A stretch of DNA of 64,000 nt from Hepsetus odoe. Lineage: Eukaryota; Chordata; Actinopteri; Characiformes; Hepsetidae. A model generated the notes under the pieces. The model did no database searches and had not been told where the DNA came from. It worked only from the letters and a program-made list of their open reading frames with translations. Where the stretch lies: positions 1,680,445-1,744,444 of the forward strand of contig CM029372.1 of the NCBI GenBank assembly GCA_017165825.1. The letters are read 5' to 3'. Positions 1-11,609 of this stretch are shown here, in pieces; the stretch's first letter is position 1, and the number at the start of each line of letters is the position of its first letter. Made by a program: the position numbers and the translations under genes.

Positions 1-1930
1 TGGGTTTCACTGAAAGATGCTCCATGCTGACTGCTCAGGGCCTGCAGTGCAACATTCCGCAACCAGTTGCTTTGTGCCGAGTCCACTGAAACGTCCGGGA
101 AAATTTAAGATACTGTGTCCATGACCTCCTTGTGGAAGGATGTTGGCTTGTGTTCTCTTGGGCTTTGCCTCTTTCTGACTCTTGTCAATGATCTCCAGAG
201 GGGCACGAAATTTCTGATAGTTCTTAGCAAACCATTTCAACATAGGCATACACTTACTCAGTTCATACTCTTGTCCTGCACAGCGAGGACTATCCAGCTC
301 CCGCTTGGATGTCAGACAAATGGTCTTGTCCTTTTCTGCGCTGTGGCTCTCTACCCCATGTATCTGCAGGATTAATCACATGGTGTCCAAGTTCTCATAA
401 AAACAGTGACTTCTTAGCTTCCTTTCCATACTTAAACATGCAAAACGGTGCGCAAACTGCCCTCCTCGACCATGCTCTTTGGGTGGGTCCACTGTAACCT
501 TATGTAGCACTTCTCTAGTGTTGCCCTGTGATGTCCCATATTGCACACTGCTACTATCGATCACGATGAAGCCGAACTTGCTGTTAGACACTACTGTAGG
601 AGCCTCGGTGTGAATGTTATTGCGGAAATAGAGTGAGGTATTGATGGGATTGAAAGGCTCAAGTTCTATGTTGATTTTCTTCTCTTTGCCCTCCTTGTCC
701 GTCAGACTATTCCTCCACTGCTCCACTTTGGAGTTCTCCACCAGGGTTCCTGCTTGCCCTTGGGTCAGCTGAGCGAGTTGAGATTTCAAGACCTTAACTT
801 CTGAGCACCAGGTCTTTAATACTGCTCCCATACCTCTGACATGCTGTTGCAGCTCTGTGAGTTTTCTGGCCTCTCTCCGGGCTTCTTCTAGTTCTGCCTG
901 CAGAACGGCGCTGTTGTCCCATACCTGCTTCAGCTCTGCCCTGGTCTGGTTCAGTTGTTGTTCCATAAAGGCCACTTTATTCTCCAGTTTCTATTGCAAG
1001 GTCGTAATCTCTACTCCCCTTGTTGCAGTGCGTGTGGTTTGGTTCTCCTGTTCCTCCGTTTTCCTCAGCCATTACCTTCGGAACACAATCACACCTTGCA
1101 GCCTCCTCAGGACCTCATTCTCTTTCATGAATTTACTGACCTCCCCTTGAAGCTCACCGTAGTCCTGAGCCATAGCTTTTCCTTCTGTTTCCCTGGTTTC
1201 GATTTCCCTATGACAAAGCGACAAGAGGCCTTTGGTCTCCTCATGTTGCAAAAGCAGATTGGTGATCCTTTCCTCGTCTTTCGTTTGTGGCTGAAGTGAT
1301 CGTCTACAATGCAGAGGTCTCTCTCTCTGTCAGCTGTTGGTTGAGCCTTGTCAACAACTCCTTCTGTTGAGTGATCTGAAGGTTCATGCTGCTGATCTGT
1401 TCATCTCTTTGGTGAATGTCCATGAGGAGTGCAGCATGCTTTACATTGGCCTGACTGAGCTTTTCTGATTCAGCCCTTAGTTTCTCATGGATACTGTTCA
1501 AGCTTTCAGTTAACCACATAATCTGTTCTCTCTGGTTATTTTCAAATTCTAGATACCCAGCCTGCTTCTCCTCAAGTTCCCAACTAACTTTAGCCAAATC
1601 CTCCTGAAGAGAACGTACCTCAGACTGGTTGCTTTCCTGCAGCTGGTGATTCATGGCCTGGAGGGAGACATTTTGATCTTCCAATCACTTACACTTCGCC
1701 TCCAGTTCCTGCAAAACATGTCTCAGTTCAACATTTTCAATTTCCTTGGCTTGAATTCTGGTAACAATTTCCCGGACCTGGCTTCTGCTCACTTTAGCCT
1801 CTAATTCAGTCTCCTGAAGCTTCTCTGAGACTTGGCAATTGACCAGTGTAGCATCCCTGCTTTCCATGTCAAGGGTGGCCTTCTTTGCCGATGAACCGTG
1901 TTGAATGACGCAGGGCGCGTTCTCTGCCAT
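1..1930 (-). pseudogene. Intronless RRBP1/kinectin-like coiled-coil pseudogene interrupted by an eRF1 retrocopy
   Basis: Reverse-strand reading from about 1930 to 700 gives heptad-rich coiled coil in three open pieces (1930-1685, 1684-1304, 975-700) joined by stops and frame changes. The residue pattern (for example LQEDLAKVSWELEEK) resembles the p180/RRBP1 and kinectin rod, proteins of the rough ER membrane. That match is from memory and tentative. In living genes this rod is split into many short exons, so a 1.2-kb run without introns points to a processed copy. From about 699 to 150 the sequence becomes eRF1. Below about 150 a further frame (HKEVMDTVS, then IFPDVSV and NWL) again resembles the RRBP1/kinectin family, so eRF1 seems to sit inside the coiled-coil copy. 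The 3' end lies beyond the left edge. No function is expected. Confidence 0.6.
150..699 (-). pseudogene. etf1: eRF1 (translation termination factor) retrocopy with internal deletion
   Basis: The reverse strand matches eukaryotic release factor 1 closely: EGKEKK, then EPFNPINTSLYF, SKFGFIVID, GNTREVLHK and the peptide-release motif GRGGQ, followed by YENLDTM and MPMLKWFAKNYQKF. eRF1 recognises stop codons and triggers peptide release on the ribosome. This copy lacks the N-terminal third with the NIKS stop-codon loop. It has a deletion near 402-418, which joins the region just after GGQ to the C domain and removes about 130 residues. A TGA follows YENLDTM near 373. With no introns and several lesions it is a dead retrocopy. 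Identity is confident; exact ends are approximate. Confidence 0.82.
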
Positions 1931-2010
1931 TTTCCCCTCTGTAATCCACGCAGGGCGCGTTCTTCGCCATTTTCCTGCTGTGATTCACGCAGGAGGCGGT
2001 TTCCGCCGAC
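1905..2010. repeat. Three imperfect ~40-bp tandem repeats
   Basis: The motif CGCAGGGCGCGTTCT recurs at about 1910 and 1950, with a diverged third copy near 1989, giving a period of about 40 bp. It lies at the upstream end of the coiled-coil pseudogene and is more GC-rich than its surroundings. Origin unknown; possibly the 5' leader of a mobile element. Confidence 0.6.
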
Positions 2011-2109
2011 CTCCCATGTTGTAGTCATTGAGGAGCTGGGAGTGGCGTGGAAGGGGCCAGAACCCCAACCGTGACAGCTGACTTGTTTGCTTTTGTGTTT
2101 TAAAGTCTT

Positions 2110-2880
2110 GCACACTTCTTTTATTGCACTCTGTAGTGCTGTGTTGCTTTATGCTACTCATGAATTATCATAAAGAAACGTTATTTGGCTTCACAATTTA
2201 ATTTGTACATAGTGCACTGTGCAATAATTTGTTACACAGTGTAAATAGTCACAACGCCAATAAGCACTTCACATTTGCTCTTTAACTACAAAAAAAAAAT
2301 GTAAATCACATATTGCTTTTATGTACCTGCATTTTGAATTTTAATAATAATAATAATAATAATAATCTATGATTATAGACTTTGTAATACTTAACCAACA
2401 AAATACAAAGCTGGAAGTTATATCAAGAATTTGTTTACTTTCTAAGATGTCTATCATCTGGGGATAGCTTATGCAGCTAGGGAAATAAACATGAAAACAT
2501 TTCTGACAATATATTAAATATGCACAGTGAAAAAGTGAAACAATAATCTGAACCACATTATATTTACCAACAGAACTGATTTATTGTCATAAACTAATCT
2601 GCACACCAAACTTGTTTAGGACTAAAAAATGCAAATCATATACTCTCACATCCCATTAAGAAAGATGGGGAAACACTGGTTACAGAAGGTCCAGCATTGT
2701 CAGGGAAACACAAGGCCTGTGTTTCTCTCCTAGCCAAAGAATAAAGCCTGCTGTGCAGAAGGCTGCATCACAAACACCTCTATTAGCTTTTAAGAGCCTT
2801 TTAGGTTGGGGAAATCAGGCCTAATTGGATGACAGCAGGGTGGCCAGTGCTACTGTGAGCTGCAGTGACATTAAAGAAAA
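2110..2880. other. AT-rich DNA without recognised gene
   Basis: Apart from a (TAA)n microsatellite at 2342-2366, nothing coding, tRNA-like or clearly mobile is visible here. Confidence 0.5.
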
Positions 2881-2894
2881 TCCAATTTAGTGAA

Positions 2895-3225
2895 ATCACC
2901 AGAGAAAGAGAGAGGGGGATAGAGAGAAAGAGAAATAGAGAGTGAGACAGATAAAGAGAGTTAAAGAGAATGAAAGAGAGATCAAGAAAGAGGAAGAGAG
3001 AGAGAGACAGATAAAGAGGGATAAACTGAATGAGAAAAGGACAGAAAGTAATTGACAGAAGAGAGGGAGAGAGAGAGAAATTGAGAGAGACATAGAGGAG
3101 AGACAGACAGAGCTAAAGAGAAATAAAGTGAATGAGAGAGATCAAGAGAGAGGGAGAAATGGAAAGAGAGAGAGAGAGAGAGAGAGAGGCAGATAAAAAT
3201 AGAAAAAGAGAATGAGAGAGAGTGC
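2895..3225. repeat. Long GA-rich imperfect microsatellite
   Basis: About 330 bp of (GA)n with interspersed variants such as GATAAAGAG and GAATGAGAGA. Open frames across it encode only low-complexity Ser/Leu/Phe on the reverse strand and are artefacts of composition. Confidence 0.9.
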
Positions 3226-3539
3226 TTCATGCTCAATGTTGCCATAGTCACTAATTATTTACAGTGGTACTTTTTGATTGTTTTAAACTCTGACATTTAT
3301 AAAAAAAAACATGTCAGAGGCTTCAAAAAGTTACAGACAAAATTATTATGCTTGGCCATTCATTTTACTTTATATTTGTGAATGGCAAAAGTGCAACGAT
3401 TAGCAGTTGATTTGAACGTGATATTAGATCTGGGTGTTTTCAATCAATAGCATGACAATCAGGTTTGAGTGTTCTATATTGTTGATAGAACAGGGATCTA
3501 ACAAAGTCTGATCCTAACAAAACACACTTGTGGAGGTAT

Positions 3540-3710
3540 ATCGTGGCATGAATAAAGGAGATTTCTGAGCACCCCAGAAAAAAAGTTGTTGATGCTCTTC
3601 TAGCTGGAAACGGTTGTTGAACTATTCTTAGAGTTCTGATCCAAAGCCAGACAGGTTATGTACAAAGTAGGAAATTTAAGACCATTATTACCCTCCTAAA
3701 AAGTAGTTGA
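3540..3710 (+). mobile_element. Degenerate Tc1-like transposase fragment
   Basis: The forward strand reads like the N-terminal DNA-binding part of a Tc1-type transposase (ISEHPRKKVVDALLAGNG, then RKFKTIITL), with stops. Only about 170 bp is recognisable; the flanking 3,230-3,540 shows no clear feature. Confidence 0.45.
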
Positions 3711-3897
3711 ACGACAAAAAATATACAAAAGAACAAAAAGTGTAATAGGGTGTGAGGACAGCAAGAATCCAAACTTCAAAAACACGAAAGAACTCTCTCA
3801 TATTGGACATTATTCATTTTCATTATTAAAGTCCTCAATCAAAACAATACTAAACAACAACAGAGTGCCATCGCTCTCTATCACTTTCCTCTATATA

Positions 3898-4880
3898 CAC
3901 TACTCAAAAAAAATTAAAGGAACACTTTGACAACACATGAGATCTCAACTGGGGAAAAAAATCATGCTGGATATCTATATAATTGGTAATGTGTTAGGAA
4001 CAAAAGGATGCCACATAATATGATGAAAATGAAAATGATCAACCTACAGAGGGCTTAATTCGAAGTCACCAAGAAATTTAAACAGAAAAACTGATGCAGC
4101 ACACTAGTACAATTTACTGAAATGCCATTGCAGCAACTCAAAATTGTACCAAGTAGTTTGTTTGGCCCCCACGTGCTTGTATGCATGCCTGACAACGTCC
4201 TGGGGTATCTCCTCCCAGATCCTGAGCAGGTAATCACTGATTTCCTGGACAGTCTGAGGTGCTACCTGGCAGCGTCGAATGGACCTAAACATGATGTCCC
4301 AGAGATATTCTATTATATTTAGGTCAGGTGAGCATGGAGGCCATTCAATGGTATCAATTCCTTCATCCTCCAGGAACTGCCTGTATACTCTTGCCACATG
4401 AAGCCGGGCATTATCATGCACCAGGAGGAACCCAGAACCCACTGCACCAGCGAAGGGTCTAACAATGGGTCTAAGGATTTCCTCCCGATATCTAATGGCA
4501 GTCAGGGTCCTGTACAGGTCTGTGCGTCCCTCAGTGGATATGCCTCCCCAGACCCACTAACAAACCGATCATGCTGAACAATGTTGCAGGCAGCATAACA
4601 TTCACAGCAGCTTCTCCAAACCCTTTCATGTCTGTCACATGAGCTCAGAATGAACTTGCTCTCATCTGTGAAAAGCACAGGGCGCCAGTGCCGGACCTGC
4701 CAATTCTGGTGTTCTCTGGCAAATGCAAGTCAAGATCCACAGTGCTGGGCAGTGAGCACAGAGCCCACCAGTGGAAGCCAGGCCCTCAGGCCACCCTAAT
4801 GGAGTATTATTTCTCATGCTGTTTGAGACACAAACGCGCACACACACACACAGAAGTGTCGACCAATGTGACTCATCTTG
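3898..4880 (-). mobile_element. Tc1/mariner-type transposon, truncated, with DD34E transposase remnant
   Basis: The left terminal repeat begins CACTACTCAAAAAAAATT next to a TA. A reverse-strand frame of 112 codons (4442-4104) holds the C-terminal catalytic part of the transposase: an Asp in VHDNAR, then WPPCSPDLN and IEYLWD. There are 34 residues between the Asp and the Glu, the Tc1 spacing. The N-terminal half towards 4880 is broken by frameshifts, and no matching right terminal repeat is visible, so the copy is truncated and immobile. Confidence 0.8.
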
Positions 4881-5344
4881 GTGTTCCAGATGCAGAACCG
4901 CATATAATTTGTGAAAACATGAAAAAATTGCAAATTAACTTAAGCACAATTGACTGATGCAAATTGGTTGTTAATGTTAATTACAGAGTTTATCTTTACA
5001 TGACTAAATGATAAACCAAAGCATATGTTTTTCAGCAGGTTAATGTGCCATGCCACATTGCAAAACAAACAAACCAACCAAATAAATAAATAAATAAACA
5101 CATTTAAAAAATTCCAATTTCCCACATCTCAATCTGACCAAGCATTTGTGTGTTGGAAAAACAAGTCCAATTCAGGACTCATGTCAAGACGCAAGGCACC
5201 ACAGCACTCCTTCAGAGGTCAAGTGAAGTTCATGCCTCAATGGGTCAAAGCCAGGAAGGATTTACAAAATATTTGGCAAGTGGCTTTCATTTATTAGTAT
5301 ATTATCTCAGAAGAATATCTTTTCTCTTCCTTCATGCATATTAG

Positions 5345-5490
5345 TCAGTCAGTCAGTCATTTTCTGGGCCACTTGTCCTAATTAGGGTCACGGGGGGGGG
5401 GGGTGCTGGAGTCCATCCCAGCTCACACTGGGCAAAGGGCGAAGGACAGGGACACACCCTGGACAGGTCACCAGCCTATTGCAGGGAGTT
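5345..5490 (-). repeat. Fish interspersed repeat (third-type SINE tail)
   Basis: The reverse complement of this block (GGTGACCTGTCCAGGGTGTG, then a GGATGGACTCCAGC motif) matches the 3' part of the composite SINE at 15,255-15,492 and the block at 31,500-31,660. A run of about 12 G lies at 5392-5403. Confidence 0.65.
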
Positions 5491-5499
5491 CATGCATAT

Positions 5500-7030
5500 T
5501 AAATGACCCTAATCAGATCAAGTGACAGTGTATCATTTATGTTGTCCAAAAGAAAAAAGAAAAAAAAAAACATTCCTGCCTTGGGCTGATGATTGACATT
5601 AATATTGATTCAGACTGGAGGTCGGTGCCCCCCCTAGTGGTCATGTAGTGTGTTGCATTCACTAAGAAAGCCAGAGCTGTTAATAATGATGAACAAGCTT
5701 GTTTTTAAGGTTTTTTAATATGTTATACAAAGAAAGTTTTGTTAGAACATCAGCCTAGGATAACATTTTCAATTAATACAAAACCATTTTAGTATAGCTT
5801 TCAAATTCCCATGCAATCTGAACAAAAGAATGAAATGTTTCTGTCACACTTTTCTACTCAAGATTAGTTTAAAGGAAAAAAAATACAGAAAAAGAGGCAC
5901 AGAGAGACCAAGAGAGAGAGTGAGAGAGACAGAGAGAGAGAGATTTTATACTATTTGAAAACATTAGCTAGTTATGCAGAGCCAATTTTATGACAAATGC
6001 ATCAATGGGTACAAAATCATTTAAAATAAAATCCATTTACATCATGAGGTATTAATGCTTTTTTCTCTCATATTTATTTGTCTCTATTATCTCTATTTAT
6101 TAAGGTTTTGTTCTGACAAACATGTCTTCACCTCTAAAGACGTATAAATCCATGTAAAACCAAAACATTCAGATATGTACATTTACAGGACTCTAGCCAT
6201 TAAACATATTAGAACAAATTCATTTAAACAGAGAAAAGTCTTCATTAGAAATGATTTACCATATGCTGACTTTATACAAAAGGGCTACAGTGATTCCACT
6301 GCCAGGCTGCAATTGCTGCCACCTCCTAAACACAACCAACCCTTAGGGTGAATTATGTTCTACATCAGTAACCCCATTCACTTAACACAGACATGCTCAC
6401 ATATCTGGAGCCATAAATATGTCCTTTAACAACACTGTCAGAGCAAAATCTCGTTTCTCAAATACAGTACCTTTTCAGGTGGAAAAAAAAATCTTACATT
6501 TTAATTGTTATTATGAAACTGTTCTGTTTTAAGACACTGTCATGACAAAATTTCCCAATTAAAAGGGACAATAAGCTTTGTAAAATTATGCTCAAAGGAT
6601 TTGTAAAAAAAAGTTAAAATAATTTTTTTCTAATACAAATCCCTGGATGTTTCAAACATCAAAAGAATTATACATCAGCACAACACTTTGGACATTTTAT
6701 ATCACATTTTTATTGGTTTGTTCATTAAAATTTGAAAGCTGTTATTTTTGGGACAAATTGTATATAATTTTTGGCCATACGAAAGCCTCCATGATTATCT
6801 GGTGGACTGCTGGAGAGGTGAGTTGTCTGGTGTGCAGTTACTAAAACTCGAAACTTAATTTTGTTTCCTACAAAGATCACGAAGACTGAAAATATGCAGA
6901 CCAGTGTATATCATAGTTTAATTAACTTGCCATTTGCCTACTGGGAGCTAGCTAGCTAACTGTAGAACACCACGATAATACCACAGATGTAGCTGTTTTC
7001 TGTGATATCAAGCCCCTAACTTGGGTGGGT
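5500..7030. other. AT-rich intergenic DNA
   Basis: A short (GA)n run lies at 5905-5942. No splice-flanked frame, tRNA-like structure or recognisable transposon was found in the remainder. Confidence 0.5.
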
Positions 7031-7039
7031 GGTGCTTGA

Positions 7040-7565
7040 GATCTGTTAACCATGGTCACTTGCAAGGAACACAAGCAGTCATCATTGCTTTGCACAAAAA
7101 GGGATTCACAGGCAAGGATATTGCTGCTAGTAAGATTGCATCAAATCGACCATTTATCGAATCATCAAGATCAAAAAAGAGAGAGGTTTAATGTTTGTTA
7201 AAAGAGGCTTCAGGGCGCCCAAGAAAGTCCAGCAAGCAACAGGACTGTCTCCTCAAAGTGATTCAGCTGCGACGATTGGGGCACCACCAGTGCTGAGCCT
7301 GAATGGCAGCAGACAGGCATGAGTGCATCTGCAGGCACAGTGAGGTGAAAACTTGTAGAGGATGGCCTGGTGTCAAGTAGGGCAGCAAGGAAGCCACTTA
7401 TCTCCAAGAAAAACTGACTGGGACAGACTGATATTCTGCAAAAAGCACACGGGAATGCACTGCTGAGGACTGTGGTAAAGTTATTTTCTCTGGTATAATC
7501 TGGTAGAACTGATTATGCAAGAATGGATTGGATCAGTCAGGAGTTGACCAAGAAGCTGATCGACA
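7040..7565 (+). mobile_element. Degenerate Tc1-like transposase, N-terminal half
   Basis: Forward-strand frames read as a Tc1-type helix-turn-helix region (ALHKKGFTGKDIAASK, then IYRIIKIKK) followed by RGFRAPKK and a catalytic-domain start similar to KVIFS. Stops and frame changes interrupt it. Terminal repeats are not visible; the fragment abuts a LINE 3' end at about 7575. Confidence 0.65.
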
Positions 7566-7574
7566 GCATGTCAA

Positions 7575-8570
7575 AAGAAGTCAAGACAAGTAGGTTTTTA
7601 TTGTCATTTCAACCATATACATGGTACATAGTGAAGCGAAACAACTTTCCTCCAGGACCCTGGTGCTACACATAAGGCAAAAAAAATGTAAATAACAATA
7701 ATGTAGTAAAAGTAAAGTGGCTATGGGCATAACTGGTGAACGGGATAAACAGGAAAATTATAAAAGGAGTAGGTTAGGTGAGCTGTTGATGTTCAGTGGA
7801 GAGTGGTCACGACATGGTCTCCTGAAATCAACAACCTTCTCTTTAGTCTAGTCAATGTTCAGAAAGTATCTCCTCTCTGTACGCTGCCTAGTCACCACCA
7901 TCAGACCCACCACAGTTGTGTCATTAGCAAATTTGATGATGTGGTTTGAGCTGTACTTGGCTGTAAAGACGTGGGTCATCAATTAGAATAGCAAGGGGCT
8001 GAGCACACAACCCTGAGTCCCCGGTTCTCAGTGTGATGATGCTGGAGGTGATGCTTCCAGTCCTGCCTGATTGGGGTCTCCCAGTTAGGAAGTCCTGGAT
8101 CCAGTTACAGAGGGAGGTGTTCAGGCCCAGCAGTCTCAGCTTCTCACTCAGATGCTGAGGGATGATGGTGTTGAATGCTGAACTGAAGTCAATGAACAGC
8201 ATAACTGTCCTTTCTATCCAGATGAGAAAGGGCAAGCTGGAGGGTGGTGGAGATTGCATCATCCGTTGAGCAGTTGGGACGATACACAAACTGCAGGGAG
8301 TTCAGTGAGGGCGAAAATTGGGTCTCTAAGCATTTCATGATGACAGGTGTGAGTGTGAGTGTGAGTGTGAGTGTGATGGGATGATACTGAGGCAGGAGAC
8401 AGAGGATTTCTTTGGCACGGGGATGATGGAGGTGGACTTGAAGCACCTTGGAACAACCGTGGTGATAAGAGAGATGTTCTGCGCATCCTCTGAGCACATG
8501 GCCAGGTTTGTTGTTGAAAGGCCAACACTGCAAATATTGATTCTTTGCAAAAAACATAAATTAATTTTCA
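7575..8570 (-). mobile_element. Rex1/CR1-like LINE, 3' part (reverse strand)
   Basis: On the reverse strand the frames 8571-8189 and 8289-7924 carry reverse-transcriptase motifs of the CR1/L2/Rex1 group: SLQFVYRPNCSTDDAI, LFIDFSSAFNTI, GLNTSLCNWIQDFLTGRP. These are followed by a 3' untranslated block whose plus-strand form reads GTTTTTATTGTCATTTC at about 7594. The same 3' block recurs at 19,572-19,905 and, inverted, at 37,900-38,105. A (GTGAGT)n microsatellite at 8345-8375 expands inside the RT. Broken by frameshifts. Confidence 0.75.
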
Positions 8571-8925
8571 ATAAACCCTTTGAATATTATGAAATGCTTG
8601 TAATTATACTTCAGTATACCACAGACATCTAACCCAGCCATCTAGGGGTGCACAAGGAAACAGAATTCCAAATCGGATCGGTGGAGGCCCGGGTTAACAA
8701 CTACCACCACCAGTGCTGTTAGCCTACAGGGTGCTGGTGGAAATTGGACTGCTGTTGGCCAAAGGAGAAGAAGAAGAAGAGGAGGAAAGCATGTCCAGAG
8801 GGATGAGTAGTAAGGCCAGGTGTATTGGAGGATGGTTCTTAAATTGTTTTACCATGGTGTGGATGGAAGAAGGAATGGGGTAGGTGTTATCCTGAAGGAA
8901 GAGTATGTGAAGATTGTTTTGGAGG

Positions 8926-9940
8926 TGAACCCCATCACACCGGTGGACATCAACAATAAACTGGACTGGTCCACCAACACAAATGCTCTGTACAAAAAGG
9001 GCCTGAGTCGTCTCCACCACCACTCAACCTGCTAAGGCGGCTGAGGTATTTTGGGGTAAACAAAAATCTCATGAGGACATTCTACGACACTGTGGTAGCG
9101 TCGGCTGTTTTTTAGGCTGTGGTCTGCTGGTGTGGAAGAGTTGCAGTGAAGGACAGAGGGAAACTAAACAAACTGGTCAAGAGGGCCAGCTCTGTCCTGG
9201 ACTGCCCGCTCAAGTCCATAGAGCAGGTAGGGGAGGAGAGGATGTTGTCCAAACTAACATCCATCATGGACCACACCTCCCACCCCCTACACGAGACTAT
9301 ACGAGCACTGAGCAGCTCGTTCAGCAGCAGACTGTTACACCCGCAGTGTAAGAAGGAGCTACTGCAGGTCATTCCTACCTGCTGCAATAAGACTCCACAA
9401 CACAACATAACATTACATTGCTTGTTTATTATTATTATATATTATATTATATATATTATTATTGTTGTATATTATTGTATATTATTATTATTATTACTGT
9501 ATTGTATATTATATTATATTATTATTATTTATTATTTTTTATTATTATTATTAATTTATTATTATTACATTTGTTATTTATTATTACATTTATATTCATA
9601 TTTTTGCTATATTTATATTTTGCTACTTGTTATTTATATATATATAAATTGATCTAAAACTTTTAATTATTAATGGTATATTACTTCCTGTGAGTTATGG
9701 GTATATGATATATAAGTATATATATATATAGATATATATAGATAGATAATTTATTATTATTATTTATTTATAGCTCCTCTACTTTTCTCCTGTACTTGTT
9801 CCTGTTCCTCTTTCTCTATATCTTTATATATTTTTTCTTTTCTGTCTGTACACCTGTCTTTTTTTATAAGAGCCCTGTAACGCCCAAATTTCCCATTCGT
9901 GGGATAATAAAAGATCACTCTACTCTACTCTACTCTACTA
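8926..9940 (+). mobile_element. Rex1/CR1-like LINE 3' end inserted in RTE copy A
   Basis: The frame starting near 8931 reads as the C-terminal RT region of a CR1/Rex1-like LINE (LDWSTNTNALYKKGLSRL; after a shift TFYDTVVASAV and KLNKLVKRASSVLDCP). An AT-rich 3' region (9425-9790, mostly ATT/TAT runs) follows, then the tail AATTTCCCATTCGTGGGA at 9889-9906 and (CTACT)n. RTE sequence is interrupted exactly at GGAGGTGAA and resumes at AGAGTGTGTG, so this is an insertion into an older RTE copy. Confidence 0.7.
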
Positions 9941-11158
9941 AGAGTGTGTGTCAGGGAGGGTGATGATTTTGAAGTTGAAAGTTGAAGGTGTGATGATGAG
10001 TGTTGTTATTGTTTATGCCCCACAAGTTGGTTGTGCGACAGAAAAGAAAGAAGAATTCTGGAATGAGTTAGATGAAGTGATAGAGAGTGTACCCAGGGGA
10101 GAGAGAGTGGTGACTGGTGCAGATTTTAATCATGCTGGTGAATAGAACAGAGGTGATGAGGAAGTGATGGGTAGGTATGGTATCAAGGAGAGGAATGCTG
10201 AAGGTCAAATGGTTGTAGATTTTGTGGAAGATGTTCACAGGTGGATTATATCCTTTGCAGGAGGGTCAGTCTGAAGGAGATTGGAGACTCCAAAGTAGTG
10301 ACAGTGTAACATAGCAGCATAGGATGTTGGTTTGTAGGATAACCTTGGAGGTCAAGAAGAGGATGAAATGAGGGCAGAGTCAAGGATCAAGTGGTGGAAG
10401 CTGAAGGAGGAGGACTGCAAGGTGGAATTCAGGCAGGAGTTAACACGAGCACTGGGAGGTGTTGAAGAGCTACCGGATTGCTGGGAAACTACTGCAGAAG
10501 TGATAAGGCAGACAGCTAGAAAGGTACTTGGTGTGACATCTGGAAGAAAGGAGGAGGATAAGGAAACCTGGTGGTGGAACCAAGAAGTCCAGGAGTATAT
10601 ACAAAAGAAGAGGGAGGCAAAGAAGAAGTGGGACAGTCAGAGAGATGAAGAAAGCAGCGGGAGTGATGGATGCAAGGTAGAGGTTGGATTACATCAAGGA
10701 TCAGGGCTGAGCCCATTCTTGTTTGCAATAGTAATGGACAGGTTGACGAATGAGGTTAGACAGGAGTCACCGTGGATGATGATGTTTGCTGATGATATTG
10801 TGATCTGCAGTGAGAGTAGGGAGCAGCTTGAGGAGAGCCTGGAGAGATGGAGATATGATCTAGAGAGGAAAGGAATGAAAGTGAGTAGGGCAAAGACAGA
10901 ATACATAAGTGTGAATGAAAGGGTGGAAAGTGGAGTTGTAAGGATGCAGGGAGTAGAGGTCACAAAGGTGGAGGAGTTTCAATACTTGAGATCAATAGGT
11001 CAGTGTACAGCAAGTGTGGAAGAGAGGTGAAGAAGAGAGTGCAGGCAGGTTGGAATGGGTGGAGAAGAGTGGCTGGAGTGATTTGTGACAGACGCGTACC
11101 AGCTAGAGTAAAAGGGAAGGTTTACAGGACAGTAGTGAGACCAGCTATGTTGTATGGC

Positions 11159-11205
11159 TCTGGATAAGAGCATCTGCTAAATGCCATAAATGTAAATGTA
11201 AATGT
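11159..11205 (+). mobile_element. Extremely 5'-truncated SINE/LINE tail insertion
   Basis: Inside RTE copy A the expected TTGTATGG and TTGGAG are separated by about 45 bp reading CTCTGGATAAGAGCATCTGC and then (TAAATG)n. This is the 3' tail of the second SINE family, flanked by a likely short target duplication around GTATG. Confidence 0.7.
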
Positions 11206-11609
11206 ATGTGTTGGAGACGGTGGCATTGATGAAACAACAGCAGGCAGAGCTGGAGATGTCAGAGTTAAAGATGCTGAGGTTCTCATTGGGTGTGACGAGG
11301 ATGGACAGGATTAGAAATGAGTATATTAGAGGGACAACTCAAGTTAGATGTTTTGGAGACAAGGTTAGAGAAGCACGGTTGCACTGGTTTGGACATGTCC
11401 AGAGGAGAGATGAGGATTTTATTGGAAGGAGGATGTTGAAGATGGAGCTGCCAGGAAAGAGGAAAGGAGGAAGACCAAAGAGGAGGTTTATGGACATGAT
11501 GAGAGAGGACATGCAGGTGGTTGGTTTGAAACAGGAAAATGCAGAGGACCAGAAGAAATGGAGACGGTTGATCTGCTGTGGTGACCCCTAGATGGGAGCA
11601 GCCGAAAGA

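Larger units (their letters stand above)
8640..11600 (+). mobile_element. RTE-type LINE copy A, with nested insertions and an internal deletion
   Basis: This family is often annotated in fish as craniofacial development protein 2-like: an apurinic endonuclease plus reverse transcriptase. Copy A keeps endonuclease pieces (VIVYAPQVG near 10,010; GADFNHAGE), the RT core with FADDIVICSES (10,785-10,820) and the C-terminal zone KMLRFSLGVT and HVQRRDEDFIG (11,202-11,591). The 5' part is split by another LINE at about 8926-9940. An internal deletion near 10,655 removes most of the RT N-terminal half, and a 45-bp SINE tail sits at 11,159. Non-functional. Confidence 0.85.

Noticed and set aside
2896..3251. 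Reverse frames rich in Ser, Leu and Phe that look like membrane proteins
   Set aside because: They translate a (GA)n microsatellite and have no start context or conservation signal.
8340..8375. Short direct repeats as a CRISPR-like array
   Set aside because: It is a hexanucleotide microsatellite without spacers, in a eukaryotic LINE.
9119..9657. Forward frame of 177 codons with a Tyr/Ile/Leu-rich hydrophobic end
   Set aside because: It runs from a LINE RT remnant into an ATT/TAT-rich 3' region; the hydrophobic part is a translation of low-complexity DNA.
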